Of a DNA stretch of 64,000 bases, positions 44,699-53,010 are shown piece after piece (within the stretch, counting starts at the first letter, position 1; the number at the start of each line of letters is the position of its first letter). Below the pieces are notes generated by a model. That model was not told the DNA's origin. It searched no databases and saw only the letters and a program-made list of their open reading frames with translations. The DNA is from Dinoroseobacter sp. (GTDB taxonomy: Bacteria > Pseudomonadota > Alphaproteobacteria > Rhodobacterales > Rhodobacteraceae). The position numbers and the translations under genes were made by a program. The stretch is taken from contig JAEPNN010000010.1 of the NCBI GenBank assembly GCA_017643385.1, positions 62,001 through 126,000 on the forward strand, given 5' to 3'.

Positions 44699-46090
44699 AT
44701 GAGCGATTTGAACATATCAGTAGAACGCCCTCCACTTTTGACCTTCACCGTCCCAATGGTTGCCATTTTGGGGGCTTGCCTGGGTTTTGTGACCGGTAAC
44801 GTCTTTGAACAACCGATGGTCGGCTGTGTTGTTGGAGCCCTTATTGGCGCTTTGCTCTCCGTAGTCTTGGCTCAGTTTGAAGGGATCGCGCGCCGGAAAA
44901 AAACCTGGAGCACCGCCGCCCTGTTTGCAATCGCTGGCCTGATTTTCGGGGGGACCGGGGGTCTGGTTGGCGGTGCTGTCGTCGGCCTGTGCTTGGGATG
45001 GTTTGCGACTTGGATTGGGTCTGGCCAGTATCGCGCAGGTGTGCCGACCTATTACACCGCCGCGCAGACACTTTGGCACAACGTGTTCCTCGCTATTGCA
45101 GCCATGATCCTGTTTTTTCTTGTGGCCCCACTGGTGCCGGTGATGTGGCTCAGCTTTAACGCTCAGGACTTTTTCACCTTTACGCCGGCCATGCTGGCCT
45201 TTGAGGCTGAGGGCTACAGCCTGAAGCACTACCGCAATTTCTTTGATGGCGGCGGACGTCCGGGTCTTGGTTTGCTATACGGTACCTTGATTGGCGCGGT
45301 TGTCGGGGGGCTACTACAGCTTCTTCCAAACGCCGAACGGAGCCTTGGGAAGTTCGTCATATTTGCGCTGGTTGGCGCTGTCCTCGGTGTGATTGTTGGG
45401 AAAATGTGGGGCGTGTCCGGGGCAGAGTGGATGACCCCACTCAAAAACTCACTAATCATCGCGCCCTTTGCGACCTTGATATCGGTGAGCCTGGGAACTC
45501 TGGCTGCAATTGGGCTGTCCCAATCTCACGTGCCGTTCCGCCAATGGATCATGGCGATCATGATTTCACCCATGATCGTACCCTTGATCATCTCTGCCAC
45601 TGGGATGTTTTTCTTCTACGCCCCGCTGGGCAACTGGCTGGAGGCAACACTGGGTCTGAACCAATCTTTCGTTGGATATGTGAAAGTGATTTTGGCCCAT
45701 GCGGTATTAGGTGTGCCTTTTGTTATTATCACGGTGACCGCAACGCTGGTTGGGTTTGACAATTCGTTGACCCGTGCTGCAGCCAACATGGGCGCAAACC
45801 CTGTCACGACGTTCTTCCGGGTGCAGATGCCCCTGATCCTGCCAGGTGTGATTTCCGGCGGTTTGTTCGCGTTCATCACGTCGTTTGATGAGGTTGTGGT
45901 GGTTCTCTTTGTTGGATCCGCGAAGCAACAGACGCTGCCGTGGCAGATGTTCACGGGCCTTCGCGAGCAAATCAGTCCGACTATTCTTGCCGCAGCGACC
46001 GTTCTGGTTACGATCTCGATCCTACTGCTGACAACGGTTGAGCTGCTGCGTCGCCGGTCAGAACGTTTGCGTGGTCTCTCTCCCGGCTGA
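44699..46090 (+). CDS. ABC transporter permease (PotC-type) with extra glycine-zipper membrane segments
   Basis: A 463-residue permease, about 180 residues longer than usual. Before the canonical first helix (near 125-150, leading to WLSFNAQDFFTF) are added membrane segments rich in small residues: VGCVVGALIGALLSVVLAQ and GLIFGGTGGLVGGAVVGLCLGW. A further pair, YGTLIGAVVGGLLQLL and FALVGAVLGVIVGKMWG, is inserted before WMTPLKNSLIIAP. The conserved EAA loop, LTRAAANMGANPVTTFFRVQMPLILPG, is intact. Three GxxxG-type hairpins in one permease are unusual and suggest extra helix packing, perhaps with the enlarged partner permease. It starts four bases after the partner's stop. Confidence 0.82.
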   Translation: MSDLNISVERPPLLTFTVPMVAILGACLGFVTGNVFEQPMVGCVVGALIGALLSVVLAQFEGIARRKKTWSTAALFAIAGLIFGGTGGLVGGAVVGLCLGWFATWIGSGQYRAGVPTYYTAAQTLWHNVFLAIAAMILFFLVAPLVPVMWLSFNAQDFFTFTPAMLAFEAEGYSLKHYRNFFDGGGRPGLGLLYGTLIGAVVGGLLQLLPNAERSLGKFVIFALVGAVLGVIVGKMWGVSGAEWMTPLKNSLIIAPFATLISVSLGTLAAIGLSQSHVPFRQWIMAIMISPMIVPLIISATGMFFFYAPLGNWLEATLGLNQSFVGYVKVILAHAVLGVPFVIITVTATLVGFDNSLTRAAANMGANPVTTFFRVQMPLILPGVISGGLFAFITSFDEVVVVLFVGSAKQQTLPWQMFTGLREQISPTILAAATVLVTISILLLTTVELLRRRSERLRGLSPG

Positions 46091-46269
46091 TACTTACCGC
46101 GCGATAGACTTTGATCTGTGTTGCTCAGTTTGCGGGGGTATTTCTGATCTTGACCGTTTGATAGCCATCTTTTACCGAACAAATGTGACAGTTGCTGCGA
46201 TGGCGTCGCGGCCCAGTCCCCTGTCATGGTCCTGATGTGACCTGCCCGTTCTGAACGCCGGAACGTGTG

Positions 46270-46298
46270 GCCGGACACAGACCAATTACGCGTCCGGC
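46270..46298. promoter_or_regulatory. inverted repeat upstream of creatinase
   Basis: GCCGGAC (46270-46276) and GTCCGGC (46292-46298) are perfect seven-base arms with a 15-base spacer, 20 bases before the creatinase start at 46318, in a 227-base gap after the permease gene. It may be an operator or a leader hairpin, and implies that creatinase has its own control. Confidence 0.5.
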
Positions 46299-46317
46299 AT
46301 GTGACAAGGATGCGATT

Positions 46318-47538
46318 ATGACTGATCTGAACACGCGCACCGAATACTTTACCTGCCACAATGGAAGCAAAGCCGAGCTTCCTTTCTCGAAAGACGAGTA
46401 CGCCCGACGCCTGACGAAACTCCGTGAAATTATGACGGCGCGGGATATCCCTGCTGTACTGTTAACATCGATGCACAACATCGCCTATTATTCTGGCTTT
46501 CTGTATTGTGCCTTTGGCCGCCCCTATGGCTGCGTTGTAACGCAGGAGGCCTGCACCACTGTTTCCGCCAATATCGACGCGGGCCAGCCTTGGCGCCGCT
46601 CGGTTGAAGAGAACGTCATCTATACGGATTGGCAGCGCAACAACTACTGGCGCGCTGTGGCCAGCCTCACTGGCGGCGCGAAGCGGATTGGGATTGAAGG
46701 CGATCACATGACATTGGCCGCGCGCTATGCCGCGTTGCACATGCTGGGCGAGCCAGAGCTGGTCGATATTGCTGCGGACACGATGCAGGCACGCATGATC
46801 AAGTCCGCCGAAGAGATTACTTTGATCAAGGCCGGGGCTCGAACCGCTGACATCGGCGGTGCGGCCATTCACGCGGCCATTCGAGAAGGGGCCACCGAGA
46901 TCGAGGTCGCCATGGCGGGACGCAATGCGATGGAAGTTGAAATCGCGCGCGCATTCCCGGACGCTGAGTACAGGGACACCTGGGTTTGGTTCCAATCGGG
47001 TCTCAACACGGATGGTGCGCACAACCCTGTCACCAACCGTAGACTGGAAAAGGGTGATATCCTGTCTCTGAACACGTTCCCTATGATCTCGGGGTACTAT
47101 ACCGCGCTTGAGCGTACGTTGTTCGTGGGCCAGCCTGATGCTGCAAGCTTGCGATTATGGGACGCGAATGTTGCCGCCCACGAGCTTGGGATGAGCCTCA
47201 TAAAAGTAGGCGCAACCTGTTCAGGCATCACCGCTGAGATCAACCGTTTCTTCGCGGAGGAGGGGCTTTTGCAATATCGCTCCTTCGGATACGGGCACTC
47301 GTTTGGGGTTCTCAGCCATTACTATGGTCGCGAGGCCGGGCTCGAGCTAAGGGAAGACATCGATACCGCGCTTGAGCAAGGGATGGTTGTTTCAATGGAA
47401 CCGATGCTCTGGATTCCGGAAGGTACGCCGGGTGCGGGCGGGTACCGGGAACATGATATCTTGGTGATTGGCGAAGACGGTGTCGAGAATATCACCAAAT
47501 TCCCGTATGGCCCGGAGCACAATATCATCGACCGATAG
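46318..47538 (+). CDS. creatinase (creatine amidinohydrolase)
   Basis: A 406-residue pita-bread-fold protein that matches creatinase (EC 3.5.3.3) along its length; the known enzymes are about 404 residues. It hydrolyses creatine to sarcosine and urea in the cytoplasm. FLYCAFGRPYGCVV, IDAGQPWRRSVEENVIYTDW, QSGLNTDGAHNPVTNR with His235 (equivalent to catalytic His232), SGYYTALERTLF with Glu265 (equivalent to Glu262) and YGHSFGVLSHYYGREAGLELREDID are all present. The metal ligands of M24 peptidases are replaced, as expected for creatinase. The ATG at 46318 follows AAGGA; a longer frame starts in the promoter region. A strong terminator follows. Its position after an importer suggests creatine uptake and use. 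Confidence 0.92.
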   Translation: MTDLNTRTEYFTCHNGSKAELPFSKDEYARRLTKLREIMTARDIPAVLLTSMHNIAYYSGFLYCAFGRPYGCVVTQEACTTVSANIDAGQPWRRSVEENVIYTDWQRNNYWRAVASLTGGAKRIGIEGDHMTLAARYAALHMLGEPELVDIAADTMQARMIKSAEEITLIKAGARTADIGGAAIHAAIREGATEIEVAMAGRNAMEVEIARAFPDAEYRDTWVWFQSGLNTDGAHNPVTNRRLEKGDILSLNTFPMISGYYTALERTLFVGQPDAASLRLWDANVAAHELGMSLIKVGATCSGITAEINRFFAEEGLLQYRSFGYGHSFGVLSHYYGREAGLELREDIDTALEQGMVVSMEPMLWIPEGTPGAGGYREHDILVIGEDGVENITKFPYGPEHNIIDR

Positions 47539-47554
47539 GATGTAACTCGCGAAC

Positions 47555-47575
47555 GGGGGCTGTAATACAGCCCCC
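47555..47575 (+). terminator. terminator hairpin after creatinase
   Basis: GGGGGCTG, loop TAATA, CAGCCCCC: a perfect eight-base-pair GC-rich stem followed by TT, 16 bases after the creatinase stop and before the convergent LysR gene end. It can serve both directions, though the T-run is short. Confidence 0.7.
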
Positions 47576-47597
47576 TTAGCCCAACATGGTGAGAGTC

Positions 47598-48437
47598 TTA
47601 CGCGAGCAGTCCCAAGAGCCATTTTTTAAACTGGAGCGCCTGTTCATTTCTCTCATCAACGGACAGATAATATCCCTCATTTGCTGAGATTGCGGCGGGA
47701 TGCGCCCGTTTGATTGCCCCCATTTGAACGGCATCTTTTATCAGAAGCTCGCTCACCAACGCGACGCCGTTGCCTTGTGTGGCAAGGTGTAGCGCCATGC
47801 CGTACGAATCTGCAAAGAGCTGCGGCTCGGGGACATCTTCAATCTGGGTCGACCAGTCCTTCCAACCATTAGAGGTTCCCACAGCTTCGATGAGGGGCAG
47901 GGTGCATATATCCCCAACAAGTTCAGGCGCCTTTACAGCAATCAAACGGTTAGGGGTCAGGAGATCAGCATTCTTTCCGACTTGTTTTTCTGATCCAAAG
48001 CGTATCTCTACATTTGCCCGTGCAGCATTGAAATCATCTGGCCAGATCGCACTGAGAAATCGAATGCGAATATGAGGGTATCTTTTTGTGAACTCGGCAA
48101 GTTTTGGGGAAATGACCCATTGAGCGACACTGATTGAAGAGGCGATGGTCAAAAGATTGGCCGCGGATCCTGTATCAAACGCATCCGCTGCTATGGACAG
48201 TATTCCCAATGCTGAACCGACCTGAGGTAGCAGCTTTCGTCCATCATCTGTCAGAGATAGCCCACGCGCATGACGAATGAATAAGGTTACGCAGAGCCTT
48301 GTTTCCAGTGCTTTAACCTGTTGGCTTACCGCAGACTGCGTTAGCCCGATCTCCTCCCCGGCTGCGGTGAAGCTGAGGTGCCGTGCTGCGGCTTCATATG
48401 CTCGAAACCAGGTCAGTGGAGGGAGTGATTTTTTCAT
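47598..48437 (-). CDS. LysR-family transcriptional regulator (GcvA-like)
   Basis: A 279-residue LysR regulator: the winged HTH reads LTWFRAYEAAARHLSFTAAGEEIGLTQSAVSQQVKALE with the Ser-x-Val recognition helix; the effector domain (about 90-279) includes ISPKLAEFTKRYPHIRIRF and GNGVALVSELLI. The opening (PPLTWFRAYEAAARHLSFT) is that of the GcvA subgroup. It diverges from the DUF1185 operon with a 105-base gap containing an ATTA-n7-TAAT box and so probably activates that operon in response to its substrate. It converges with creatinase. Confidence 0.88.
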   Translation of the reverse strand: MKKSLPPLTWFRAYEAAARHLSFTAAGEEIGLTQSAVSQQVKALETRLCVTLFIRHARGLSLTDDGRKLLPQVGSALGILSIAADAFDTGSAANLLTIASSISVAQWVISPKLAEFTKRYPHIRIRFLSAIWPDDFNAARANVEIRFGSEKQVGKNADLLTPNRLIAVKAPELVGDICTLPLIEAVGTSNGWKDWSTQIEDVPEPQLFADSYGMALHLATQGNGVALVSELLIKDAVQMGAIKRAHPAAISANEGYYLSVDERNEQALQFKKWLLGLLA

Positions 48438-48451
48438 GGGTTAAGTAAGCC

Positions 48452-48466
48452 ATTAGCCTTTGTAAT
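48452..48466. promoter_or_regulatory. LysR-type box (T-N11-A) in the divergent promoter
   Basis: ATTA, seven bases (GCCTTTG), TAAT: a palindromic T-N11-A motif of the class bound by LysR regulators, about 15 bases upstream of the lysR start and 77 bases before the divergent operon's first gene. Confidence 0.5.
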
Positions 48467-48542
48467 ACCCAAGCCTCAAAATCATTCGTTTGTCAAAAAA
48501 CGCTCCTCCTAGATATTTTACCTCAGTGCACAGGAGAGCGGT

Positions 48543-49142
48543 ATGCAACCTGAGATCAGGAAGGTCGTGACCTATGATGAAGAGGTCTTCATCGAAGGTT
48601 TCAAATCTGCCGATCGTCCCTGGCGAATGTTTGCGGTTGCGACGGTTTTAAAAAATCCTTGGGCGGGGCGGTTTGTTGAGGATCTCAAGCAGAAGATTCA
48701 AGCCTATGGTCCGATGCTCGGCGAGATGATGACGCAGCGTATGATCATCTTGGCTGGCAGTGGTGATGTGATTGAGGCGTATGGCAAAGCCGCCGTGGTT
48801 GGATTGAACGGCGAAATAGAGCATGCATCAGGCCTTATCCACACATTGCGGTTCGGCAATTTTTATCGTGAGGCGGTTGGCGCCAAATCCTATCTTGCCT
48901 TTACGAATACACGCGGCCCCGCCAATGCGCCGATCACGGTGCCTTTGATGGACAAGAATGATGCGGGGCGCCGCTCGCATTATCTGACGATCCAGTTTTC
49001 AATTTCAGATGCGCCACGCGAAGACGAAATTGTCGTAGTGCTTGGAGGGGCGACAAGTGGACGTCCGCATCATCGGATTGGCGACCGCTATCAGGACCTG
49101 AAGGATCTGGGCCATGATCTGGACAACCCGGCCGCGGTCTGA
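48543..49142 (+). CDS. DUF1185 (amino acid synthesis family) protein
   Basis: A 199-residue protein of the DUF1185 family, annotated elsewhere as 'amino acid synthesis family' with no proven reaction. Typical pieces are WRMFAVATVLKNPWAGRFVEDL, GPMLGEMMTQRM, GKAAVVGLNGEIEHASGLIHT and VVVLGGATSGRPHHRIGDRYQD. AGGAGAG precedes the start. It is the first gene of an operon with an alpha/beta hydrolase, a luciferase-like monooxygenase and an aldehyde dehydrogenase, so it probably serves the same catabolic pathway. The next gene begins 29 bases before its stop. Confidence 0.83.
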   Translation: MQPEIRKVVTYDEEVFIEGFKSADRPWRMFAVATVLKNPWAGRFVEDLKQKIQAYGPMLGEMMTQRMIILAGSGDVIEAYGKAAVVGLNGEIEHASGLIHTLRFGNFYREAVGAKSYLAFTNTRGPANAPITVPLMDKNDAGRRSHYLTIQFSISDAPREDEIVVVLGGATSGRPHHRIGDRYQDLKDLGHDLDNPAAV

Positions 49143-49893
49143 ATTCGGCGCGCTCCGTGCAATTGACGCCGGAGAAGGGCCAATTGTCCTCTTGATCCAT
49201 GGTGTTGGCCTCCGGGCTGAGGCGTGGAATGCGCAGATGGATGCCCTTGTCGGCCGTTTTCGAGTTGTCGCTCTAGATATGCCCGGCCACGGCCAAAGCC
49301 TGCTGTCCGACGAGATACGGGACCTTTCAGACTATACTGATGCCTTCGCGGATGGCCTAGATGAACCCGCGTTTGTCATCGGGCATTCCATGGGTGCGAT
49401 GATCGCATTGGACATGGCCGTTCGTTACCCACATCTCGTGGGTGGCGTGGCGGCGCTGAATGCAATCTTCCAACGAGACCAGTCCGCTTTGGCTGCAGTG
49501 CAGGCACGCGCAAAAATCCTTGATGGAACGTCTGTTGTAGATCCCTCAGCCACACTGACGCGTTGGTTCGGTGATACGCCGTCGTCAGAACGCGAAGCTT
49601 GTGAGGGATGGCTTCGCGGTGTTGATCCTGCAGCCTACCGAATGGCCTATCGTGTTTTTGCGCATGAAAACGGCCCAAATCCATTTGCGCTGGAAAAACT
49701 GCGGTGCCCCGCATTGTTCCTGACGGGTAGGGACGAGCCAAATTCGACCCCCGAAATGAGCCGGGCCATGGCGGATATTACTCCACATGGTCACGCGCAA
49801 ATTATTGATGATGCGGCACATATGATGCCGATGACCCATGCAGGGCAGGTGAATGCTGCCGTTCTGGCGTTCCTCGATGAGGTTCAGCAATGA
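49114..49893 (+). CDS. alpha/beta hydrolase
   Basis: A 259-residue alpha/beta hydrolase. LLIHGVGLRAEAWN is the oxyanion-hole strand, VIGHSMGAMIALDMAVRYP the nucleophile elbow with Ser, LFLTGRDEPNSTPE carries the acid residue and DDAAHMMPMTH the catalytic His. It is the size of enol-lactone, ester or ring-cleavage-product hydrolases such as PcaD, RutD and 3-oxoadipate enol-lactonase. The first codons overlap the DUF1185 gene by 29 bases. It should act on an intermediate of the LLM/ALDH pathway (context inference). Confidence 0.85.
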   Translation: MIWTTRPRSEFGALRAIDAGEGPIVLLIHGVGLRAEAWNAQMDALVGRFRVVALDMPGHGQSLLSDEIRDLSDYTDAFADGLDEPAFVIGHSMGAMIALDMAVRYPHLVGGVAALNAIFQRDQSALAAVQARAKILDGTSVVDPSATLTRWFGDTPSSEREACEGWLRGVDPAAYRMAYRVFAHENGPNPFALEKLRCPALFLTGRDEPNSTPEMSRAMADITPHGHAQIIDDAAHMMPMTHAGQVNAAVLAFLDEVQQ

Positions 49894-50027
49894 CGACCCT
49901 TTACCAAGTTGCCGCCCGCGCGGCTGATAGAGCGCAAGGCTTCAGTTGCACAGCGTGCAGCAGCACCGGTTTCTGCTTCAGTCAAACCGGATATGGCGAG
50001 GTACATCGCCGGATGGAAGGGACCTGA
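49890..50027 (+). CDS. small unassigned frame between hydrolase and monooxygenase genes
   Basis: An ATG that overlaps the hydrolase stop (ATGA) opens a 45-codon frame (starting MTTLYQVAARAADRA) that ends at TGA just before the monooxygenase. The coupling geometry is that of a real gene, but the peptide resembles nothing I know. It could be a microprotein or, more likely, the remnant of a deleted gene such as the flavin reductase often found beside luciferase-like monooxygenases. A minus-strand frame also crosses the same bases. Confidence 0.3.
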   Translation: MTTLYQVAARAADRAQGFSCTACSSTGFCFSQTGYGEVHRRMEGT

Positions 50028-50030
50028 TCC

Positions 50031-51065
50031 ATGGAATTTTCGCTTTTCGCGCATATGGAGCGCCTGACGCCTGAGCAGTCCTATGAGCAACTGCAATCGG
50101 AATTCATCGAGCTGTGCAAGATGGTCGATGATGCGAAAATGCGCGCGATTTGGACCGGCGAACATCACGGGATGGATTTCACAATCACCCCAAATCCTCT
50201 GCTGGCTCTGGTCAATCTGGCCAACCATACCAGCCATGTGAAATTGGGCACTGGCACCGTTATCGCCCCCTTCTGGCACCCTATCAAACTCGCTGGCGAA
50301 GCGGCCTCGGCCGACCTGATTACAAAGGGGCGGATCGAACTTGGAATTGCGCGTGGGGCCTATTCCTATGAATACGAGCGTCTCATGCCGGGTATGGATG
50401 CATGGGAGGCCGGACAGCGGCTGCGTGAAATCACGCCGCTACTTCCACAGCTTTGGGAAGGGGATTGCGCCCACGAGGGGAAGTATTTTCAGTTTCCTGC
50501 GACCACCACGGCCCCAAAACCTGTGCAGGAGGGTGGTCCACCCATCTGGATCGCCGCACGCGATCCCAACAGTCACGAGTTTGGCGTTCATAATGGTTTC
50601 AACATTCAGGTCACGCCGCTTTGGCAGGGGATTGAAGAGATCGAAAGCCTGATGGAGCGGTTCAATGCGGCTTGCGCCAGTTATAATGGCAAGCGTCCGA
50701 AGATCATGCTGTTGCATCACACCTATGTCGCCAAGGATGCCGCCGATTTGGAGCGTGCCGCGAAAGAGCTGTCGCGCTTTTATTGCTATTTTGGCGCATG
50801 GTTTCAGAACAAGCGCCCGGTCTCCAAAGGCCTGATACAAGAGCTCACCGAAGACGAAATGGCTGCCAACACAATGATGGCGCCTGAAAACATGAAGCGT
50901 GATTTGACGATGGGCACCGCGCGTGAAGTGATCGACCAAATCAAACGCTACGAAGATCTGGGCTATGATGAGTTCTCGTTTTGGATCGATAGCGGTATGA
51001 GTTTCGAGCGCAAGCGCGCATCGCTGGCGCGGTTTATCGATGACGTGATGCCAGCCTTTCAGTGA
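50031..51065 (+). CDS. LLM-class flavin-dependent monooxygenase
   Basis: A 344-residue luciferase-like monooxygenase (TIM barrel, FMN/F420 superfamily). FSLFAHMERLTPEQSYEQL opens the barrel; FIELCKMVDDAKMRAIWTGEHHGM, VKLGTGTVIAPFWHPIKLAGEAA, GRIELGIARGAYSYEYERL and PIWIAARDPNSHEFG are the usual barrel strands and flavin-phosphate loops. AAGGGACC lies before the start. Such enzymes use reduced flavin and O2 to insert oxygen or open a ring; no flavin reductase is adjacent. The substrate is unknown. The ALDH gene follows after eight bases. Confidence 0.87.
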   Translation: MEFSLFAHMERLTPEQSYEQLQSEFIELCKMVDDAKMRAIWTGEHHGMDFTITPNPLLALVNLANHTSHVKLGTGTVIAPFWHPIKLAGEAASADLITKGRIELGIARGAYSYEYERLMPGMDAWEAGQRLREITPLLPQLWEGDCAHEGKYFQFPATTTAPKPVQEGGPPIWIAARDPNSHEFGVHNGFNIQVTPLWQGIEEIESLMERFNAACASYNGKRPKIMLLHHTYVAKDAADLERAAKELSRFYCYFGAWFQNKRPVSKGLIQELTEDEMAANTMMAPENMKRDLTMGTAREVIDQIKRYEDLGYDEFSFWIDSGMSFERKRASLARFIDDVMPAFQ

Positions 51066-51073
51066 GGGATAGA

Positions 51074-52552
51074 ATGGGACAGAGACCGCACTACCAGCTC
51101 TTTATCGATGGCCAATGGGTCGAAGGGGGGCAGGGGCAAATAATGGCATCTGAAAACCCGGCCACCGGCGAAGATTGGGCAACATTTGCGTGTGCTGCGC
51201 CCGCGGATGTTGATCGGGCCGTTGGGGCAGCACGCCGAGTTCTCGATGATCCTACATGGCGTGATATGACGCAGACCCAGCGGGGCAAGTTGCTGTATCG
51301 CCTCGCTGAACTGATCGAGGAGCAGGCGCAGGAAATTGGCCGTGTTGAAACAACGGACAGTGGAAAGCTCTTGGCTGAAACTGCAACGCAATCAGCCTAT
51401 GTGGGCGATTATTATCGGTATTATGCGGGGCTTGCGGACAAGATCGAAGGGGCGGTGTTGCCTATCGACAAGCCTGACATGCATGTCTTCACCCGTCGTG
51501 AGCCTATTGGCGTTGTGGTTGCTATCGTGCCTTGGAATGCACAGATGTTCCTGACGGCGACTAAACTGGGTCCCGCATTGGCGGCAGGATGTTCGGTCGT
51601 TCTGAAAGCCTCCGAGGTTGCCCCCGCGCCAATGCTCGAGTTTGCCCGCCTGATCGAGAAGGCGGGCTTTCCGCCTGGTGTCGTGTCTGTCATGACCGGC
51701 GATGCCGAGAATTGCGCGATCCCGTTAACGCGTCATCCGGGCGTTGACCGCATTGCCTTCACGGGAGGTCCGGAAACCGCGCGACACGTCGTGCGCAATT
51801 CCGCCGAGAATTTTGCTGTCACAACGCTGGAACTGGGGGGTAAGTCGCCCATTCTAGTTTTCGACGATGCTGATCTTGACGGCGCAGCCAACGGGCTGAT
51901 CGCGGGCAATTTTGGCGCTTCAGGGCAAAGCTGTGTGGCGGGCAGCAGGGGGCTGATACATCGTCCGATCTTTGAGGACCTGGCCCGACTGATCGACCAA
52001 AAAATGCAGGGCATCGTCATTGGAGATCCGCTTGAGGCAGAGACGCAGGTTGGCCCTCTCTGCACCGCTGCGCAGGTCGAAAAGATAGAGACCACGCTTG
52101 AAGCCGCACGCGCTGGTGGTGCACGAATCCGATTTGGTGGTGCGAGGATTGATCGCCCCGGGAACTACATGGCACCTACGCTGGTTGAGTGTCCGGACGC
52201 TACGATTGAAACACTCAGGACAGAGATGTTTGGACCAGTGATGTCTCTTTTGCCCTTCGACACTGAGGAAGAGGCCATTGCCTTGGCCAACGCATCGCCA
52301 TTTGGATTGGGCTCAGGGGTGTTCACGCAAAACGTCGCGAGGGCGCATCGTGTCTCGCAGCGCCTCAAGGCGGGGATCTGTTGGGTCAACACGTATCGCG
52401 CCGTATCTCCGATCGCACCTTTCGGTGGTTATGATCAATCGGGATATGGGCGCGAGGCCGGGATAGATGCCGTGCTTGATTATACACGGACCAAAACCAC
52501 CTGGATCAGTACATCTGAAACACCCATGGCCAATCCGTTTATCATGCGTTGA
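51074..52552 (+). CDS. aldehyde dehydrogenase
   Basis: A 492-residue NAD(P)-dependent aldehyde dehydrogenase. I start it at the ATG at 51074, which follows GAGGGATAGA; the longer frame uses a GTG that overlaps the monooxygenase stop. VAIVPWNAQMFLTATKLGPALAAG binds the cofactor, TTLELGGKSPILVF holds the general-base Glu and NFGASGQSCVAGSR the nucleophile Cys; EMFGPVMSLLPF is near the C-terminus. It would oxidise the aldehyde produced by the upstream monooxygenase or hydrolase. It ends the LysR-controlled operon. Confidence 0.9.
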   Translation: MGQRPHYQLFIDGQWVEGGQGQIMASENPATGEDWATFACAAPADVDRAVGAARRVLDDPTWRDMTQTQRGKLLYRLAELIEEQAQEIGRVETTDSGKLLAETATQSAYVGDYYRYYAGLADKIEGAVLPIDKPDMHVFTRREPIGVVVAIVPWNAQMFLTATKLGPALAAGCSVVLKASEVAPAPMLEFARLIEKAGFPPGVVSVMTGDAENCAIPLTRHPGVDRIAFTGGPETARHVVRNSAENFAVTTLELGGKSPILVFDDADLDGAANGLIAGNFGASGQSCVAGSRGLIHRPIFEDLARLIDQKMQGIVIGDPLEAETQVGPLCTAAQVEKIETTLEAARAGGARIRFGGARIDRPGNYMAPTLVECPDATIETLRTEMFGPVMSLLPFDTEEEAIALANASPFGLGSGVFTQNVARAHRVSQRLKAGICWVNTYRAVSPIAPFGGYDQSGYGREAGIDAVLDYTRTKTTWISTSETPMANPFIMR

Positions 52553-52629
52553 TGTGAACGTCGCTTTGAGTTGCTTCGATTGTTAAATTAGAAGCCGAGC
52601 TACTTCATGTTCACTGCATCTATAGATGC

Positions 52630-53010
52630 TCAAGGCTGCTCGAGAACCTTCCGTGCAACCCGAAAGCATTCTAAAGCTTGGGGAACGCCACAGTAGATCC
52701 CAATGACATGAATGATGGCGCGAATTTCTTCCTGCGTAACGCCATTATTGACCGCGCCATGACAGTGAAGCTCCCACTCATGCATCTTACCCAAAGCACC
52801 GATCATCGACAGGTTCATCATTGATCGTGTTTTGGCATCGATCACATCATCGCCCCAGCCAAAACCCCAGCACCATGCTGTCATCGCCTCTTGAAAGGGG
52901 CGGGTAAACTCATCGGCAGCGGCAAGGTTCTTTTCAACATAATCCGCACCCAGTGTGGATTTGCGTTGCTCCAGCCCTTTCAGGAACAGGTCTTCGTCAA
53001 ACGCGCTCAT
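52630..53010 (-). CDS. carboxymuconolactone decarboxylase (CMD) family protein
   Basis: A 126-residue CMD/AhpD-fold protein, started at the ATG at 53010 (MSAFDEDLFLKGLEQR). FQEAMTAWCWGFGWGDDVIDAKTRSMMNLSMIGAL and HCHGAVNNGVTQEEIRAIIHVIGIYCGVPQALE are the family core; the Cys-x-His arrangement of peroxidase-type AhpD is not clear, so a decarboxylase or lactone-type role is more likely. It converges with the ALDH gene and its function may be linked to that operon. Confidence 0.83.
   Translation of the reverse strand: MSAFDEDLFLKGLEQRKSTLGADYVEKNLAAADEFTRPFQEAMTAWCWGFGWGDDVIDAKTRSMMNLSMIGALGKMHEWELHCHGAVNNGVTQEEIRAIIHVIGIYCGVPQALECFRVARKVLEQP

Noticed and set aside
45616-46359. 247-residue minus-strand frame
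   Set aside because: Antisense to the PotC-type permease; basic, Ser/Thr/Arg-rich shadow composition.
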